Notes under the pieces: model-generated
What the model was told of the DNA's origin: nothing
The model's input: the letters and a program-made list of their open reading frames with translations, nothing else
The model's database searches: none
Position numbers and translations under genes: made by a program
Origin: Rhodovibrionaceae bacterium
GTDB taxonomy: Bacteria; Pseudomonadota; Alphaproteobacteria; Kiloniellales; DSM-21159
Assembly: GCA_028279885.1 (NCBI GenBank)
Contig: JANQMX010000084.1
Location: 1 to 64,000, forward strand
Length of the DNA stretch: 64,000 nucleotides
Direction: 5' to 3'
Part shown: in pieces, positions 11,344 through 20,310 of the stretch
Layout: each line of letters begins with the position of its first letter
Position numbering within the stretch: the stretch's first letter is position 1

Positions 11344-12042
11344 ATGTTGTCGACACAACGAGGGGGCCGACCTGTCGCACCCGAGGGCTACGTTGGGTCG
11401 GAAGAGCTGCTGTTCGGGCGCGCCATTGGCGCTTTGCCCGAGTCGGCGAGCTTGGCCGTCGCCGCCCATGCGGCGCTTTGCCCCGAAGCCAGCAGCATCG
11501 TTCACCACCACAAAGCCGTGGCCGGAGCGCTGATCGAAACGCTCGACCCGGCTGCTCTCGACGAGGGCGCGCTCGACCGCGCGCTGAAGGCGATCGAAGC
11601 CGAAGGTGATGCGGGGCCTGTGCTGCCGGTCGCCGAGCCGGTCCGTGACGGCTTGGACCTGCCGAGCGTGCTCCGCAGCTACGTCGGCCCGGATATTGAG
11701 GCCCTGCGCTGGAAGCGGGTTATGAAAGGCGTCCGCGAGGCCGAGTTGCCGGTCAGCGACGGTGAGATCTGCCGTACGCGGCTGATGCACATCGACTCCG
11801 GCCAGCCGGTGCTGCAGCACGGACACAATGGCCTTGAGCTGACTTTGCTGCTGCAGGGCGCTTACGGCGACTGCACCGGGGAGTATCGGCGTGGCGACCT
11901 CCAGGTTGCCGACGAGGAGATCGACCACAAGCCGGTGGCGTTCGGCGGCGAAGACTGCCTCTGCCTTGTCGTCACCGACGCGCCCATCCGCTTCACCGGG
12001 CCCTTCGGTCGGCTGCTGAACCTCTTCGTTCGCTACAAGTAA
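11344..12042 (+). CDS. chrR: ChrR-type cupin anti-sigma factor with altered zinc motif
   Basis: 232 residues. The N-terminal anti-sigma half normally binds zinc through H-x3-C-x2-C; here it reads H42-AAL-C46-PE-A49, so the last cysteine is alanine, followed by an unusual HHH at 54-56. The C-terminal cupin keeps its metal residues (H159, H161, E165, H195) and the C205-L-C207 pair used by ChrR proteins to sense singlet oxygen. In R. sphaeroides ChrR holds RpoE inactive until stress triggers its turnover. Loss of one zinc ligand suggests a changed zinc site or a histidine substitute. Confidence 0.85.
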   Translation: MLSTQRGGRPVAPEGYVGSEELLFGRAIGALPESASLAVAAHAALCPEASSIVHHHKAVAGALIETLDPAALDEGALDRALKAIEAEGDAGPVLPVAEPVRDGLDLPSVLRSYVGPDIEALRWKRVMKGVREAELPVSDGEICRTRLMHIDSGQPVLQHGHNGLELTLLLQGAYGDCTGEYRRGDLQVADEEIDHKPVAFGGEDCLCLVVTDAPIRFTGPFGRLLNLFVRYK

Positions 12043-12067
12043 CCGGTGCGTCCACTCACCGCGTAGG

Positions 12068-12100
12068 GCTATCCTCCCGACATCGATCGAGGAGGATAGC
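12068..12100 (+). promoter_or_regulatory. Hairpin overlapping the ribosome binding site of the next gene
   Basis: A perfect 10-bp stem, GCTATCCTCC (12068-12077) with GGAGGATAGC (12091-12100), around a 13-nt loop. The 3' arm contains the GGAGG Shine-Dalgarno of the gene starting GTG at 12107. It could terminate the sigma/chrR message or, in read-through RNA, hide the ribosome binding site. Confidence 0.45.
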
Positions 12101-12106
12101 GGGGCG

Positions 12107-12709
12107 GTGAGCGACCAAGTCTGGTCTCCACAATTTTTCTATGCGCTGGCTTGGGCCAGCTTCGGGCTGGTCCACAGTCTGCTGGCCCGCGGCAGCGGTG
12201 CGGCCTTGCTTCGTCGCGTCTTCGGAGCGGGGGACCGGCTGGCCTACAACGGCATCGCCGCCGTCCATCTGCTTGCAATTCTGTTAATCGGCCATTGGGC
12301 GCTGGGCGATCAGGCCAGCTTTGCCCGCCCGGAATGGCTGGCCTGGCTCCAGTGGTGCGGCCTGGCGTTTGGTTTGCTGGTCGGCCTTCGGGCATTGAGC
12401 AGCTATGATCTCGGGCTTTTCGCCGGTACCAAACAGTTGCGTGGAGAGGCGGCGGACGAGGATGAGCCTTTGGCGACTCAAGGGCTGCATCGCTACGTCC
12501 GCCACCCGCTCTATTCCGCGCTCTTCCTTTGTCTCTGGGGCTTGGCAGACGACCCCTTGAGCCTGGCCACGGCGATCTGGGGCTCGCTCTATACGCTGAT
12601 CGGCACCTACTTCGAGGAGCGCAAGCTGATCTCTCTGTATGGCGAGGCTTACAAGACCTACAGGCACCGGGTGCCGGCTTTCTTTCCCTGGAAGGGGAGA
12701 GTGCTCTAG
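12107..12709 (+). CDS. NnrU/isoprenylcysteine methyltransferase-like membrane protein
   Basis: 200 residues starting GTG, preceded by GGAGG. Five or six hydrophobic helices. The N-terminal half (FYALAWASFGLVHSLLA) resembles NnrU proteins; the C-terminal part has the SAM-binding signature of the ICMT/PEMT superfamily, RYVRHPLYSALFLCLWG followed by YFEERKLISLYGEAYKTYRHRVPAFFPW. Likely an integral-membrane methyltransferase of unknown substrate. Its TAG stop shares the CTAG with the stop of the convergent transporter gene. It may belong to the sigma/chrR transcription unit, but the hairpin before it leaves that open. Confidence 0.75.
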   Translation: MSDQVWSPQFFYALAWASFGLVHSLLARGSGAALLRRVFGAGDRLAYNGIAAVHLLAILLIGHWALGDQASFARPEWLAWLQWCGLAFGLLVGLRALSSYDLGLFAGTKQLRGEAADEDEPLATQGLHRYVRHPLYSALFLCLWGLADDPLSLATAIWGSLYTLIGTYFEERKLISLYGEAYKTYRHRVPAFFPWKGRVL

Positions 12710-13653
12710 CTGGCCGCGGCGATCTGCTCCTGCGCCCAGGCCAGGGCCAGCGCTACGGTGACCACCGCGACGACTGTCGAGACCAGGATCGCCGCCGAGG
12801 AGCGGCGCGGCGCCACCCCGTACTGCTGGGCGATGACGAAGACGTTGCCGGCCACCGGCATGGCCGCGACCACCGTGCCGAGCGCGACCGTGGCCGGCGG
12901 CAGTCCGAAGGCGGTGAGCGCCAGCCAAGCGGCCAGCGGATGAAGAAAGAGCTTCACCAGCGTCATGGCGCCAATGCCGCCCAAGGCACCTTCGACCTTG
13001 CGCCCGGCCAGGCTTAACCCGAGGGAAAAGAGCGCCGCCGGCCCGGCTGCGCCGCCGAGGAAGGCGGCGAAAGTGCCGAGCGGGCCGGGCAGGCCGATCT
13101 CGGTCGCCGAGAGCAGAACGCCGACGGCGATGGAGATCAGGAAGGGATTGGCGACCGCCCCAACGAAGGCTTGCCGCATGACCGACAGGGCGCTGCCGGA
13201 GCCGCGCGCCGCTTCCAGAAGCGCGACCGAGAGCGGCAGTAAGACAACGAGGTCGACGACCATAGCCGCGGCCACCGGTCCAGCGGCAGTCTCGCCGAAA
13301 GCGGCCAGCATCAAAGGCAGGGCGAGAAAGCCGAGGTTTCCCACCGAGCAAGCCTGGCCGAAGATGGCCATGTCGCCCAAGCGTCCGCCGAAGAGACAGC
13401 GGGCAAGCAGCGCGCCGATCAGGAAGATGACGAGGCCGGCGACAAGCCAGGCGATCAGGAAGTCCTGATCGAGCAGGACCGAGAGCGGTTGCCGCGCCAA
13501 GGCCCCCACCACCAGGGCCGGCATGGCGAAATAGAAGACGAAGACGTTGAGATGGCCGACGCCAGCCTCGGGGATGAGTTTGCGGCGGCCGGCCAGGTAG
13601 CCCAGGCCGACCACGGCGAAAAAGGGCAGCGTCAGCGTGACGATCAGCTCCAA
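12706..13653 (-). CDS. AEC family (auxin efflux carrier-like) transporter
   Basis: 315 residues with about ten transmembrane helices in the two-times-five arrangement of the AEC/bile-acid superfamily. Family features include LPFFAVVGLGYLAGRRKLIPEAG at the N-terminus, a mid-protein acidic and glycine-rich linker region, and the second repeat ending PVAGNVFVIAQQYGVAPRRSSAAILVST, which is strongly conserved in AEC permeases. Bacterial members move carboxylates such as malate or malonate; the substrate here is unknown. Confidence 0.88.
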   Translation of the reverse strand: MELIVTLTLPFFAVVGLGYLAGRRKLIPEAGVGHLNVFVFYFAMPALVVGALARQPLSVLLDQDFLIAWLVAGLVIFLIGALLARCLFGGRLGDMAIFGQACSVGNLGFLALPLMLAAFGETAAGPVAAAMVVDLVVLLPLSVALLEAARGSGSALSVMRQAFVGAVANPFLISIAVGVLLSATEIGLPGPLGTFAAFLGGAAGPAALFSLGLSLAGRKVEGALGGIGAMTLVKLFLHPLAAWLALTAFGLPPATVALGTVVAAMPVAGNVFVIAQQYGVAPRRSSAAILVSTVVAVVTVALALAWAQEQIAAAS

Positions 13654-13704
13654 GGCGAAAACGGACCTTTGTTTCGGACAAGATGCGAGGCGGGTGGCGG
13701 GAGC

Positions 13705-14157
13705 CTAAAGCGCGTCGGTCAGGCTGTGAAGCCGCTGGGCGGCCAGTCGCGCGAACTTGAGCGTGACCGCCTTGCGCCTCGCCGGTGCCAGGGGGGCCGT
13801 GGGGCTTCGGCGCCGTTCGGCCGCGCCGTAGCCATCGGCGACCAGGAGCCCCGTTTCCGGCGGCAGCACGGCCAGCGGAAAGTCCGGGGCGACGGCGAAG
13901 AAGAAGCGCTGGCAGAAATCCAGATACTCCGGCCACTTGCCGTCGGCGCGGTAGTCGGCCAGGGAGGATTTGACCTCGACGATCACCAGCTCGCCGTCGG
14001 GCCCGAGGGCGATGACGTCGGCTCGCCGCCCGTTCCGCAGGGTGAACTCGGTGAGGCAGGCGTAGTTCAGCGTGTCGAAGTAGCGGCAGACACCGCGGGT
14101 GATCAGGGCCGCGTCGAGCGCTCCGTTCTCTATTTGTGCCGAAGTTGGGGTCACCAA
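13705..14157 (-). CDS. mmcB: MmcB family DNA repair protein
   Basis: 150 residues with a PD-(D/E)xK-type nuclease fold pattern: an N-terminal helix, RRADVIALGPDGELVIVEVKSSLADYRADGKW, where D and ExK form the metal site, then YLDFCQRFFFAV and PPETGLLVADGYGA. This matches MmcB, the alphaproteobacterial SOS-related protein described in Caulobacter. It lies 51 bp upstream of the AEC gene on the same strand; no LexA box was seen upstream. Confidence 0.82.
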   Translation of the reverse strand: MVTPTSAQIENGALDAALITRGVCRYFDTLNYACLTEFTLRNGRRADVIALGPDGELVIVEVKSSLADYRADGKWPEYLDFCQRFFFAVAPDFPLAVLPPETGLLVADGYGAAERRRSPTAPLAPARRKAVTLKFARLAAQRLHSLTDAL

Positions 14158-14258
14158 GCGCTCGCCTCCCTGCTTGAGGCGGCGACCTTAACCTAGAGGG
14201 AAACAAAAGTCGAACATCTCTTGCGCACCGGGCGTTTGCGGGCGGGGCAGCCGAGGCC

Positions 14259-14963
14259 TCAATCGCTGCCCAGCAAGGCCGCCTGCACCGTCTCGAACTT
14301 GTTGGCCAGGTGGCCCTTCAGGATGCGGGAGAGGCGCGGGCCGTCGCGCGCTTCCAGCGCGGCCATGATCTCCTCGTGCTCGGCCACGGCCCGGGCCCAG
14401 CGCTCGGCGGACATGTTCGCCATATAGCGCGCGCGTCGCACCCGCCCGGTCAGGCCGCGGTGCAGGCTGGTCAGGGTCGGGTTGCCCGCGGCTTGCAGGA
14501 TGCGCTCGTGGATTTCCTGGTTGCGCCGGAAATAGGGGGCCAGCTCGCCCCGCTCGTAGTGTTCCACCATGGCTTCGTGCGCCTCGCGGATGGCGGCCAT
14601 CTCCCGGTCGCTGATGCGCGCGCAAGCCAGCTCGCCGGAGAGCGCCTCCAGCGCACCCATCACCGGGAAGGTCTCTTCCAGGTCTTCCAGGGTGATCTGC
14701 GAGACCACGGCGCCCCGATTGGGGCGGAGCTGCACCAGCCCTTCCGAGGCCAGCACCTTCAAGGCTTCGCGCAGCGGCGTGCGGGAGACGCCGAAGCGCT
14801 CGCAGAGCTGCTTTTCCGGAACCTTGGCGCCGGGGGACAGGTCGCCCTCGACGATCAGGTGGCGCAAGCGGTCGGTCAGTTCGTCGTGCAGGCTGCGCCG
14901 CCGGATGGGGGCGACTGCGTTGTCGCCGCCGCTCTGCTCGAGGCTCGTGAAGCTTTCGCTCAT
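14259..14963 (-). CDS. GntR family regulator, FadR/FCD subfamily
   Basis: 234 residues. N-terminal winged helix (LHDELTDRLRHLIVEGDLSPGAKVPEKQLCERFGVSRTPLREALKVLASEGLV) and C-terminal FCD ligand domain with the usual metal histidines (NQEIHERI, AEHEEI, KGHLANK). The start MSESFTSLEQSG was chosen because upstream in-frame residues run into the preceding gene's end. It follows the dehydrogenase gene by 10 bp, so the two form an operon and it probably controls the whole divergent locus through the palindrome at 17953. FCD members usually sense carboxylic acids. Confidence 0.9.
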   Translation of the reverse strand: MSESFTSLEQSGGDNAVAPIRRRSLHDELTDRLRHLIVEGDLSPGAKVPEKQLCERFGVSRTPLREALKVLASEGLVQLRPNRGAVVSQITLEDLEETFPVMGALEALSGELACARISDREMAAIREAHEAMVEHYERGELAPYFRRNQEIHERILQAAGNPTLTSLHRGLTGRVRRARYMANMSAERWARAVAEHEEIMAALEARDGPRLSRILKGHLANKFETVQAALLGSD

Positions 14964-14973
14964 GGTCGCGTCC

Positions 14974-17922
14974 TCAGGAAAGGGCATCCGCCAGCACACG
15001 CGCCACATGCTGGGCGCTGCGCCCGCTGCCGTCGGCGATTTGGTGGCGGCAGGAGGTGCCGTCGGCGATCACGACGGTGTCCTCCGTCGCTTGGCGCACC
15101 TTCGGCAGCAGAGACAACTCTGCCATGGCCATCGAGGTGTCATAGGTGTCCTTACCATAGCCGAAGGCGCCGGCCATACCGCAACAGCTCGACTGAACGG
15201 TCTCGGTGTCAAGGTCGGGGACGAGTGCCAAAACCTTCTCGACGGCGCCCATGGCGGCGAAGGCCTTCTGGTGGCAGTGGCCGTGCAGCAGCGCCTTGCG
15301 CGGCCCTTTGGAGGCGAGCGGCAGGGTGAGCCGGCCAGCCTCCGCTTCCTCGGCGAGGAACTCTTCGAAGAGCTTGGCGTGGCGGCTGAGCAGCGCGCTG
15401 TCTTCGCCAGGCAGCATGGAGAGGAACTCGTCGCGCAGCCCGAAGAGGCAGCTCGGCTCGAGGCCGACCACCGGCACGCCGCGCTTGGCGAAGGGCAGCA
15501 GCGCTTCGAGCATCCGCTTAGCTTCGGCGCGTGCCTCCTCGACCAAACCGGCGGAGAGATAGGTGCGGCCGCAGCACAGCGGCCGGCCGCCGTCCTTGGC
15601 TTTCGCGAGATGCACGCGGTAGCCGCCGGCAACCAGGACGCTCAGCGCCGCCTCCAGGTTCTCCGGCTCGAAGTAGCGATTGAAGCTGTCGGCCAGCAGT
15701 ACGACCTCGGGGCCGTCGACCGGCCCGAAGGCCGCTTCTGTCTTGCGGAAGGGCTTGCTGCTCCAGCGCGGCATGGGCCGCTTGGCACTGAAGCCGGCGA
15801 GCTTCTCGCTTAGGGCCGCCAGGCCGGGAATACGGTCGCGCAGGTTGACCAGCCAGGCGATGCGCGCGGCGTAGGGCGCATAGCGCGGCATGTGGGCGAC
15901 CAGCTTGTCGTGCAGGCTCAGGCCCTTCTCCTTGGCCCGCGCCGACAGCACCTCGATCTTCATCTTGGCCATGTCGACGCCGGTCGGGCACTCGCGCTTG
16001 CAGGCCTTGCAGGAGACGCAGAGCTTCATGGTCTCCATCATCTCGTCGGAGGCGAAGGCGCGCGGGCCGAGCTGCCCTGAGATGGCGAGACGCAAAGTGT
16101 TGGCCCGGCCGCGGGTCAGGTCGCGCTCGTTGCGGGTGACCCGATAGGACGGGCACATGACGCCGGCGTCGAGCTTGCGGCAGGCGCCGTTGTTGTTGCA
16201 CATCTCGACGGCACCCTGGAATCCGCCGCCGGCGCCATAGAAACCTGACCAGTCGAGCGCCGTGCGCATCTCGCCGACGCCGTAGCCGGGCGCATAGCGG
16301 AAGAGCTCTCGCGTATCCATCTTGGGTGGGCGCACGATCTTGCCGGGATTGAAGAGACCCTGCGGGTCGAAGCGGTCCTTCACCTCCTCGAAGTCACGGA
16401 CCAGGCGTGCCCCGAACATCTCTTCATGGAACTCGGAGCGGACGATGCCGTCGCCGTGCTCGCCGGAGTGCGAGCCCTTGTATTCGCGCACCATCTCGAA
16501 GGCCTCTTCGGCGATGGCGCGCATCTTGCGCACGTCTTCGTCCAGCTTGAGGTTCAGGACCGGGCGCACATGCAGGCAGCCAACCGAGGCGTGGGCATAC
16601 CAGGTACCCTTGGTGCCGTGCTTCTCGAACACTTGGGTCAGGCGGTTGGTGTATTCGGCCAGGTCCTCCAAGCGCACCGCGCAGTCCTCGACGAAGGAGA
16701 TCGGTTTCCCCTCGCTGCGCATGGACATCATGATGTTGAGGCCCTGCTTGCGGACCTCCCATACGGCCTTCTGAAAGTCCGGGTCGATCGCTTCGACCAC
16801 GCCGCCGCAGTGGGCCGGGTCCTTGTCCCAGGCGAAGCCGAGATCGCTCATCAGCTCTTCGAGCGCCTTCAAGCGCCGCAGGTTCTCCTTCTGCTCCTCT
16901 TCGGCGAACTCCACCAGCAGCAGCGCATCGGGCGTGCCGCGCACGAAGCGCTCGACCACCGGACGGAAGATCTCGATGTCGCGCGAAAGCTCGATCATGG
17001 TGCGGTCGACCAGCTCGACCGCCGTCGGGTCCAGCTTCACGATGTGCTGGGCGGCGTCCATCGCCGCATAGAAGGTCGGGAAGTGGCAGATCCCCAGCGT
17101 CTTGTTGCGCGGCAGGGGGGAGAGCTTGAGCTCGATCTCGGTCGAGAAGGCGAGACCGCCTTCCGAGCCGACCAGGAGATGCGCCAGATTGTTCTCAGGG
17201 CCGTTGGGGATCAGCGCGTCGATGTTGTAGCCGCCGACCCGGCGCATCAGGTCGGGAAAGCGAGCGCGTATCTCGTCCTGCTCCCGGGCGCCCAGGGCCA
17301 AGAGATCGGCGAAGAGGTCGCGCGCCGGCGAGGGCTCGTTGACCCCGGCGAGATCGCGCGGCGTCGGCCCGAATCGGATGCGGTTGCCGTCCGCCATCAA
17401 GCCTTCGATGGCGATCACGTTGTCGCGCATGGTGCCATAGCGCAGGGAGCGGGCACCGCAGGAGTTGTTGCCGGTCATGCCGCCGATGGTGGCGCGCGAC
17501 GAGGTGGAGACGTCGACCGGGAACCAGAGGCCGTGCGGCTTCAGTGCCTTGTTCAGCTCGTCCAGCACGATGCCCGGCTGGACCCGGCAGCGGCCTTCCT
17601 GGGAGTCGATCTCCAGGATGCGGTTCAGGTGCTTGCTGCCGTCGATCACCACGCCGCTGTTGACGGTCTGTCCGCACTGAGAGGTTCCGCCGCCGCGCGG
17701 CAGCAGCGACACGCCTTCCTCTCGCGCGATGGCCAGGGCTGCTGCCACGTCCTCGTTGTCGCGCGGCACCAGAACGCCCTTGGGCATCACCTGATAGATC
17801 GACGCGTCCGTGGCATAGCGGCCGCGGCTGAAGGCGTCGAACAGGACGTCGCCGCGGCAGGCGGCGCTGAGCTTGTCGGCCAAAAGATCGCCGGTCGAAT
17901 GAGTGTCGGAGCGCTCGGGCAT
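14974..17922 (-). CDS. FAD-linked oxidase / Fe-S protein, D-2-hydroxyacid dehydrogenase (YdiJ-like)
   Basis: 982 residues in three parts. A PCMH-type FAD-binding domain (about 40-280: LLPRGGGTSQCGQTVNSG, PVDVSTSSRATIGGMTGNNS). An FAD-oxidase C-terminal domain (about 280-560). An iron-sulfur half with CNNNGAC, the 4Fe-4S motif CVSCKACKRECP, and CCG domains (LEPSCLFGLRD, HGHCHQKAF, SSCCGMAGAFGY). The arrangement and length match E. coli YdiJ, a D-2-hydroxyglutarate dehydrogenase; glycolate or D-lactate oxidation is an alternative. Electrons likely go to the respiratory chain. It heads the minus-strand arm of the catabolic locus, with the GntR gene next. Confidence 0.88.
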   Translation of the reverse strand: MPERSDTHSTGDLLADKLSAACRGDVLFDAFSRGRYATDASIYQVMPKGVLVPRDNEDVAAALAIAREEGVSLLPRGGGTSQCGQTVNSGVVIDGSKHLNRILEIDSQEGRCRVQPGIVLDELNKALKPHGLWFPVDVSTSSRATIGGMTGNNSCGARSLRYGTMRDNVIAIEGLMADGNRIRFGPTPRDLAGVNEPSPARDLFADLLALGAREQDEIRARFPDLMRRVGGYNIDALIPNGPENNLAHLLVGSEGGLAFSTEIELKLSPLPRNKTLGICHFPTFYAAMDAAQHIVKLDPTAVELVDRTMIELSRDIEIFRPVVERFVRGTPDALLLVEFAEEEQKENLRRLKALEELMSDLGFAWDKDPAHCGGVVEAIDPDFQKAVWEVRKQGLNIMMSMRSEGKPISFVEDCAVRLEDLAEYTNRLTQVFEKHGTKGTWYAHASVGCLHVRPVLNLKLDEDVRKMRAIAEEAFEMVREYKGSHSGEHGDGIVRSEFHEEMFGARLVRDFEEVKDRFDPQGLFNPGKIVRPPKMDTRELFRYAPGYGVGEMRTALDWSGFYGAGGGFQGAVEMCNNNGACRKLDAGVMCPSYRVTRNERDLTRGRANTLRLAISGQLGPRAFASDEMMETMKLCVSCKACKRECPTGVDMAKMKIEVLSARAKEKGLSLHDKLVAHMPRYAPYAARIAWLVNLRDRIPGLAALSEKLAGFSAKRPMPRWSSKPFRKTEAAFGPVDGPEVVLLADSFNRYFEPENLEAALSVLVAGGYRVHLAKAKDGGRPLCCGRTYLSAGLVEEARAEAKRMLEALLPFAKRGVPVVGLEPSCLFGLRDEFLSMLPGEDSALLSRHAKLFEEFLAEEAEAGRLTLPLASKGPRKALLHGHCHQKAFAAMGAVEKVLALVPDLDTETVQSSCCGMAGAFGYGKDTYDTSMAMAELSLLPKVRQATEDTVVIADGTSCRHQIADGSGRSAQHVARVLADALS

Positions 17923-17952
17923 GGAATTAAGCTTGACTTGCTGGTGTCAAAT

Positions 17953-17967
17953 TGCATTCATAATGCA
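17953..17967. promoter_or_regulatory. Candidate GntR operator in the divergent promoter region
   Basis: TGCATT-CAT-AATGCA, a perfect palindrome with 6-bp arms, in the 119-bp gap between the divergent dehydrogenase and aminotransferase genes. The gap is the only AT-rich stretch here and also has a TTGACT at 17933. The position suits a repressor acting on both arms; assignment to the GntR at 14259 is inferred from proximity. Confidence 0.45.
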
Positions 17968-18041
17968 TTATTACATCGAAATGTGACTCCGACAAGGCGC
18001 CAAAAGCCGCGCGGGGCGAAAGTGAAGAGGTAAGAACGGCG

Positions 18042-19235
18042 ATGGCCAGACCAGGGCGGCACTTCCTGCAGATTCCGGGGCCCACCAACGTCCCCGACCG
18101 CGTCCTGCGGGCCATGGACCTCCCGACCATCGACCATCGCGGCCCTGAGTTCCGCGCGCTCGGCCGCCGCGTGCTCGACGGCGTCAAGACCGTCTTCCAG
18201 ACGGAGAGTGCGGTCTTCATCTATCCCGCCTCCGGTACCGGCGCCTGGGAAGCGGCGCTGATCAACACCCTGTCGCCCGGCGACCGGGTATTGATGTACG
18301 AGACCGGGCATTTCGCGACCCTGTGGAAGACCCTGGCGGAACGCCTCGGCCTGGTGCCCGAGTTCATCGAAGGCGACTGGCGCGGCGGTGCCGACCCGCA
18401 GGCCATCGAAGAGCGGCTGCGCCAGGACACGGCCGGCGAGATCAAGGCCGTCTGCGTCGTCCACAACGAGACCTCCACGGGCTCTGCCTCCCGCATCGAC
18501 GAGGTGCGGCAGGCGATCGACGCGGCCGGCCACCCGGCGCTCTACATGGTCGACACGATTTCCTCGCTGGCCTCCATCGATTATCGGCACGACGCCTGGG
18601 GCGTCGACGTCACCGTCGGCGGCTCGCAGAAGGGCCTGATGCTGCCGCCGGGACTCTCCTTCAACGCGGTGAGCGAGAAGGCGCTGGAAGCGTCGAAGAC
18701 GGCCGGCCTGCCGCGCGCTTACTGGTCCTGGGATGAGATGCAGGGCCCCAACGCCGAAGGGATGTTCCCTTACACGCCGGCCACCAACCTGCTCTACGGC
18801 TTGGCCGAGGCCATCGACATGCTGCACGAGGAGGGCTTGGAGAACGTCTTCGCCCGGCACCAGCGCCATGGCGAAGCGACGCGCCGCGCCGTGCAGGCCT
18901 GGGGCCTTGAGGTGCTCTGCCGCAATCCGCGCCACTACTCGGGTTCGCTGACCGCCGTCTTGATGCCCGAGGGCCACGACGCGGACCGCTTCCGCAAGGT
19001 GGTGCTGGAGAGCTTCGACATGTCGCTCGGCAACGGGCTGACCAAGCTGGCCGGGCGGGTGTTCCGCATTGGCCATCTCGGTGACTTTAATGACCTGATG
19101 CTGGCCGGTACGCTGTCCGGCGTCGAGATGGGCTTGGAGCGCGCCGGCGCGCCCTACCGCCGGGGCGGGGTGCAAGCCGCACTCGACTACCTGAGTAGTC
19201 AGGAGCAAAGCGAGGCGACGACCAAGGCAGCCTGA
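18042..19235 (+). CDS. Class V aminotransferase, serine--glyoxylate type
   Basis: 397 residues, PLP-dependent. The PLP lysine is K197 in TVGGSQKGLMLPPG, and the conserved start FLQIPGPTNVPDRVLRAM plus YPASGTGAWEAAL are the signatures of serine-glyoxylate aminotransferases. The family converts serine and glyoxylate to hydroxypyruvate and glycine; alanine- or phosphonate-type activities occur in close relatives. It is the first gene of the plus-strand arm and is followed by TRAP transporter genes, so its amino acceptor may be a product of the imported acid. The start ATG at 18042 follows a weak AAGAGG-like site. Confidence 0.88.
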   Translation: MARPGRHFLQIPGPTNVPDRVLRAMDLPTIDHRGPEFRALGRRVLDGVKTVFQTESAVFIYPASGTGAWEAALINTLSPGDRVLMYETGHFATLWKTLAERLGLVPEFIEGDWRGGADPQAIEERLRQDTAGEIKAVCVVHNETSTGSASRIDEVRQAIDAAGHPALYMVDTISSLASIDYRHDAWGVDVTVGGSQKGLMLPPGLSFNAVSEKALEASKTAGLPRAYWSWDEMQGPNAEGMFPYTPATNLLYGLAEAIDMLHEEGLENVFARHQRHGEATRRAVQAWGLEVLCRNPRHYSGSLTAVLMPEGHDADRFRKVVLESFDMSLGNGLTKLAGRVFRIGHLGDFNDLMLAGTLSGVEMGLERAGAPYRRGGVQAALDYLSSQEQSEATTKAA

Positions 19236-19297
19236 CGTCCGTCTCAAAGCCAATTCGCGGCCAAAGAAAAACCGGCCGATACCGTGGGAGGAAAAAA

Positions 19298-20275
19298 ATG
19301 AAACTCATGTCACTTGCTTTCGGAGCCGCCATTGCGACGGCTCTGGCCTTACCGGCCGCGGCCGATCAGATCATCCTCAAGTTCGGCCACGTCGGTGCGC
19401 CGGGCTCGCTTTTCGCCGAGTCGGCCGAGGAGTTCGCCCGTCGTGCGAACGCCAAGCTGGGCGACAGAGGCGAGGTGCAGGTCTTCGGTTCCAGCCAGCT
19501 CGGCAAGGACCGCGAGCTGCTGCAGAAGTTGAAGCTCGGCCAGGTCGATTTCGCCCTGCCGTCTTCGGTGATGTCCTCGGTGTCCGATGAGTTCGGCGTC
19601 TTCGAGATGCCCTACATCATCAAAGACCGGGCGCACATGAATAAGGTCGAGCACGCGCTGATGGACTCGGTGCTGCAGCCGGCCGCCCAGGACAACGGCT
19701 ATCGCATCCTGGCCCTGTGGGAGAACGGCTTCCGCCACATCACCAACAACGAGCGGCCGATCAACACGCCGGAAGATCTCGATGGCTTGAAGTTGCGCAC
19801 CCCGAAGGGTGCCTGGCGGGTGAAGATGTTCCAATCCTATGGTGCCAACCCGACGCCGATGGCCTTCTCCGAGGTCTTCACCGCGCTGCAGACCGGCGTG
19901 ATCGACGGGCAGGAGAACCCCTACGCCCAGATCCACAGCGCCAAGTTCCAGGAAGTGCAGGACTATCTCTCGATCACCGGGCACGTCTACACGCCGGCCT
20001 ACGTGCTGGTCAGCGACAAGCACTTCGGCGATCTGCCGGAAGACATCCAGGAGATCCTCGAGCAGACCGCGCGGGAGACTCAGGCCTACGTCTATGCTCT
20101 TGCGGCACGGATGGAGACCGAGCTTCTGGCCGATCTCGAGGCCGGCGGCATGCAGGTCAATGAAGCCGACAAGGCGGCCTTCATCGAGATCAGCAAGCCG
20201 ATCTACGAAGAGTTCTCCAACAGCGTCGAAGGCGGCGGTAAGCTCGTCGATACGGTGATGGAGCTGGCCAACTAA
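19298..20275 (+). CDS. dctP: TRAP transporter substrate-binding protein, DctP family
   Basis: 325 residues with a signal peptide cleaved near LPAAADQ. Mature start IILKFGHVGAPGSLFAESAEEFA and the later blocks FEMPYIIKDRAHM, LKLRTPKGAWRVKMFQSYGANPTPMAFSEVFTALQTGVIDGQENP are typical of DctP; the arginine in LKLRTP normally pairs with the ligand carboxylate, so a carboxylic acid is the expected substrate. GGAGG lies just before the ATG. A strong hairpin follows the gene, as is usual when the binding protein must exceed the permease. Confidence 0.93.
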   Translation: MKLMSLAFGAAIATALALPAAADQIILKFGHVGAPGSLFAESAEEFARRANAKLGDRGEVQVFGSSQLGKDRELLQKLKLGQVDFALPSSVMSSVSDEFGVFEMPYIIKDRAHMNKVEHALMDSVLQPAAQDNGYRILALWENGFRHITNNERPINTPEDLDGLKLRTPKGAWRVKMFQSYGANPTPMAFSEVFTALQTGVIDGQENPYAQIHSAKFQEVQDYLSITGHVYTPAYVLVSDKHFGDLPEDIQEILEQTARETQAYVYALAARMETELLADLEAGGMQVNEADKAAFIEISKPIYEEFSNSVEGGGKLVDTVMELAN

Positions 20276-20310
20276 GGCCGACTTTCACTTCCTGCAGGCA
20301 CTTGCAGGTC

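Noticed and set aside
16426..18033. Long open frame (535 codons) opposite the FAD/Fe-S dehydrogenase
   Set aside because: Antisense shadow caused by high GC third positions; repetitive Arg/Gln/Val/Asp composition and no domain, while the opposite strand has clear motifs.
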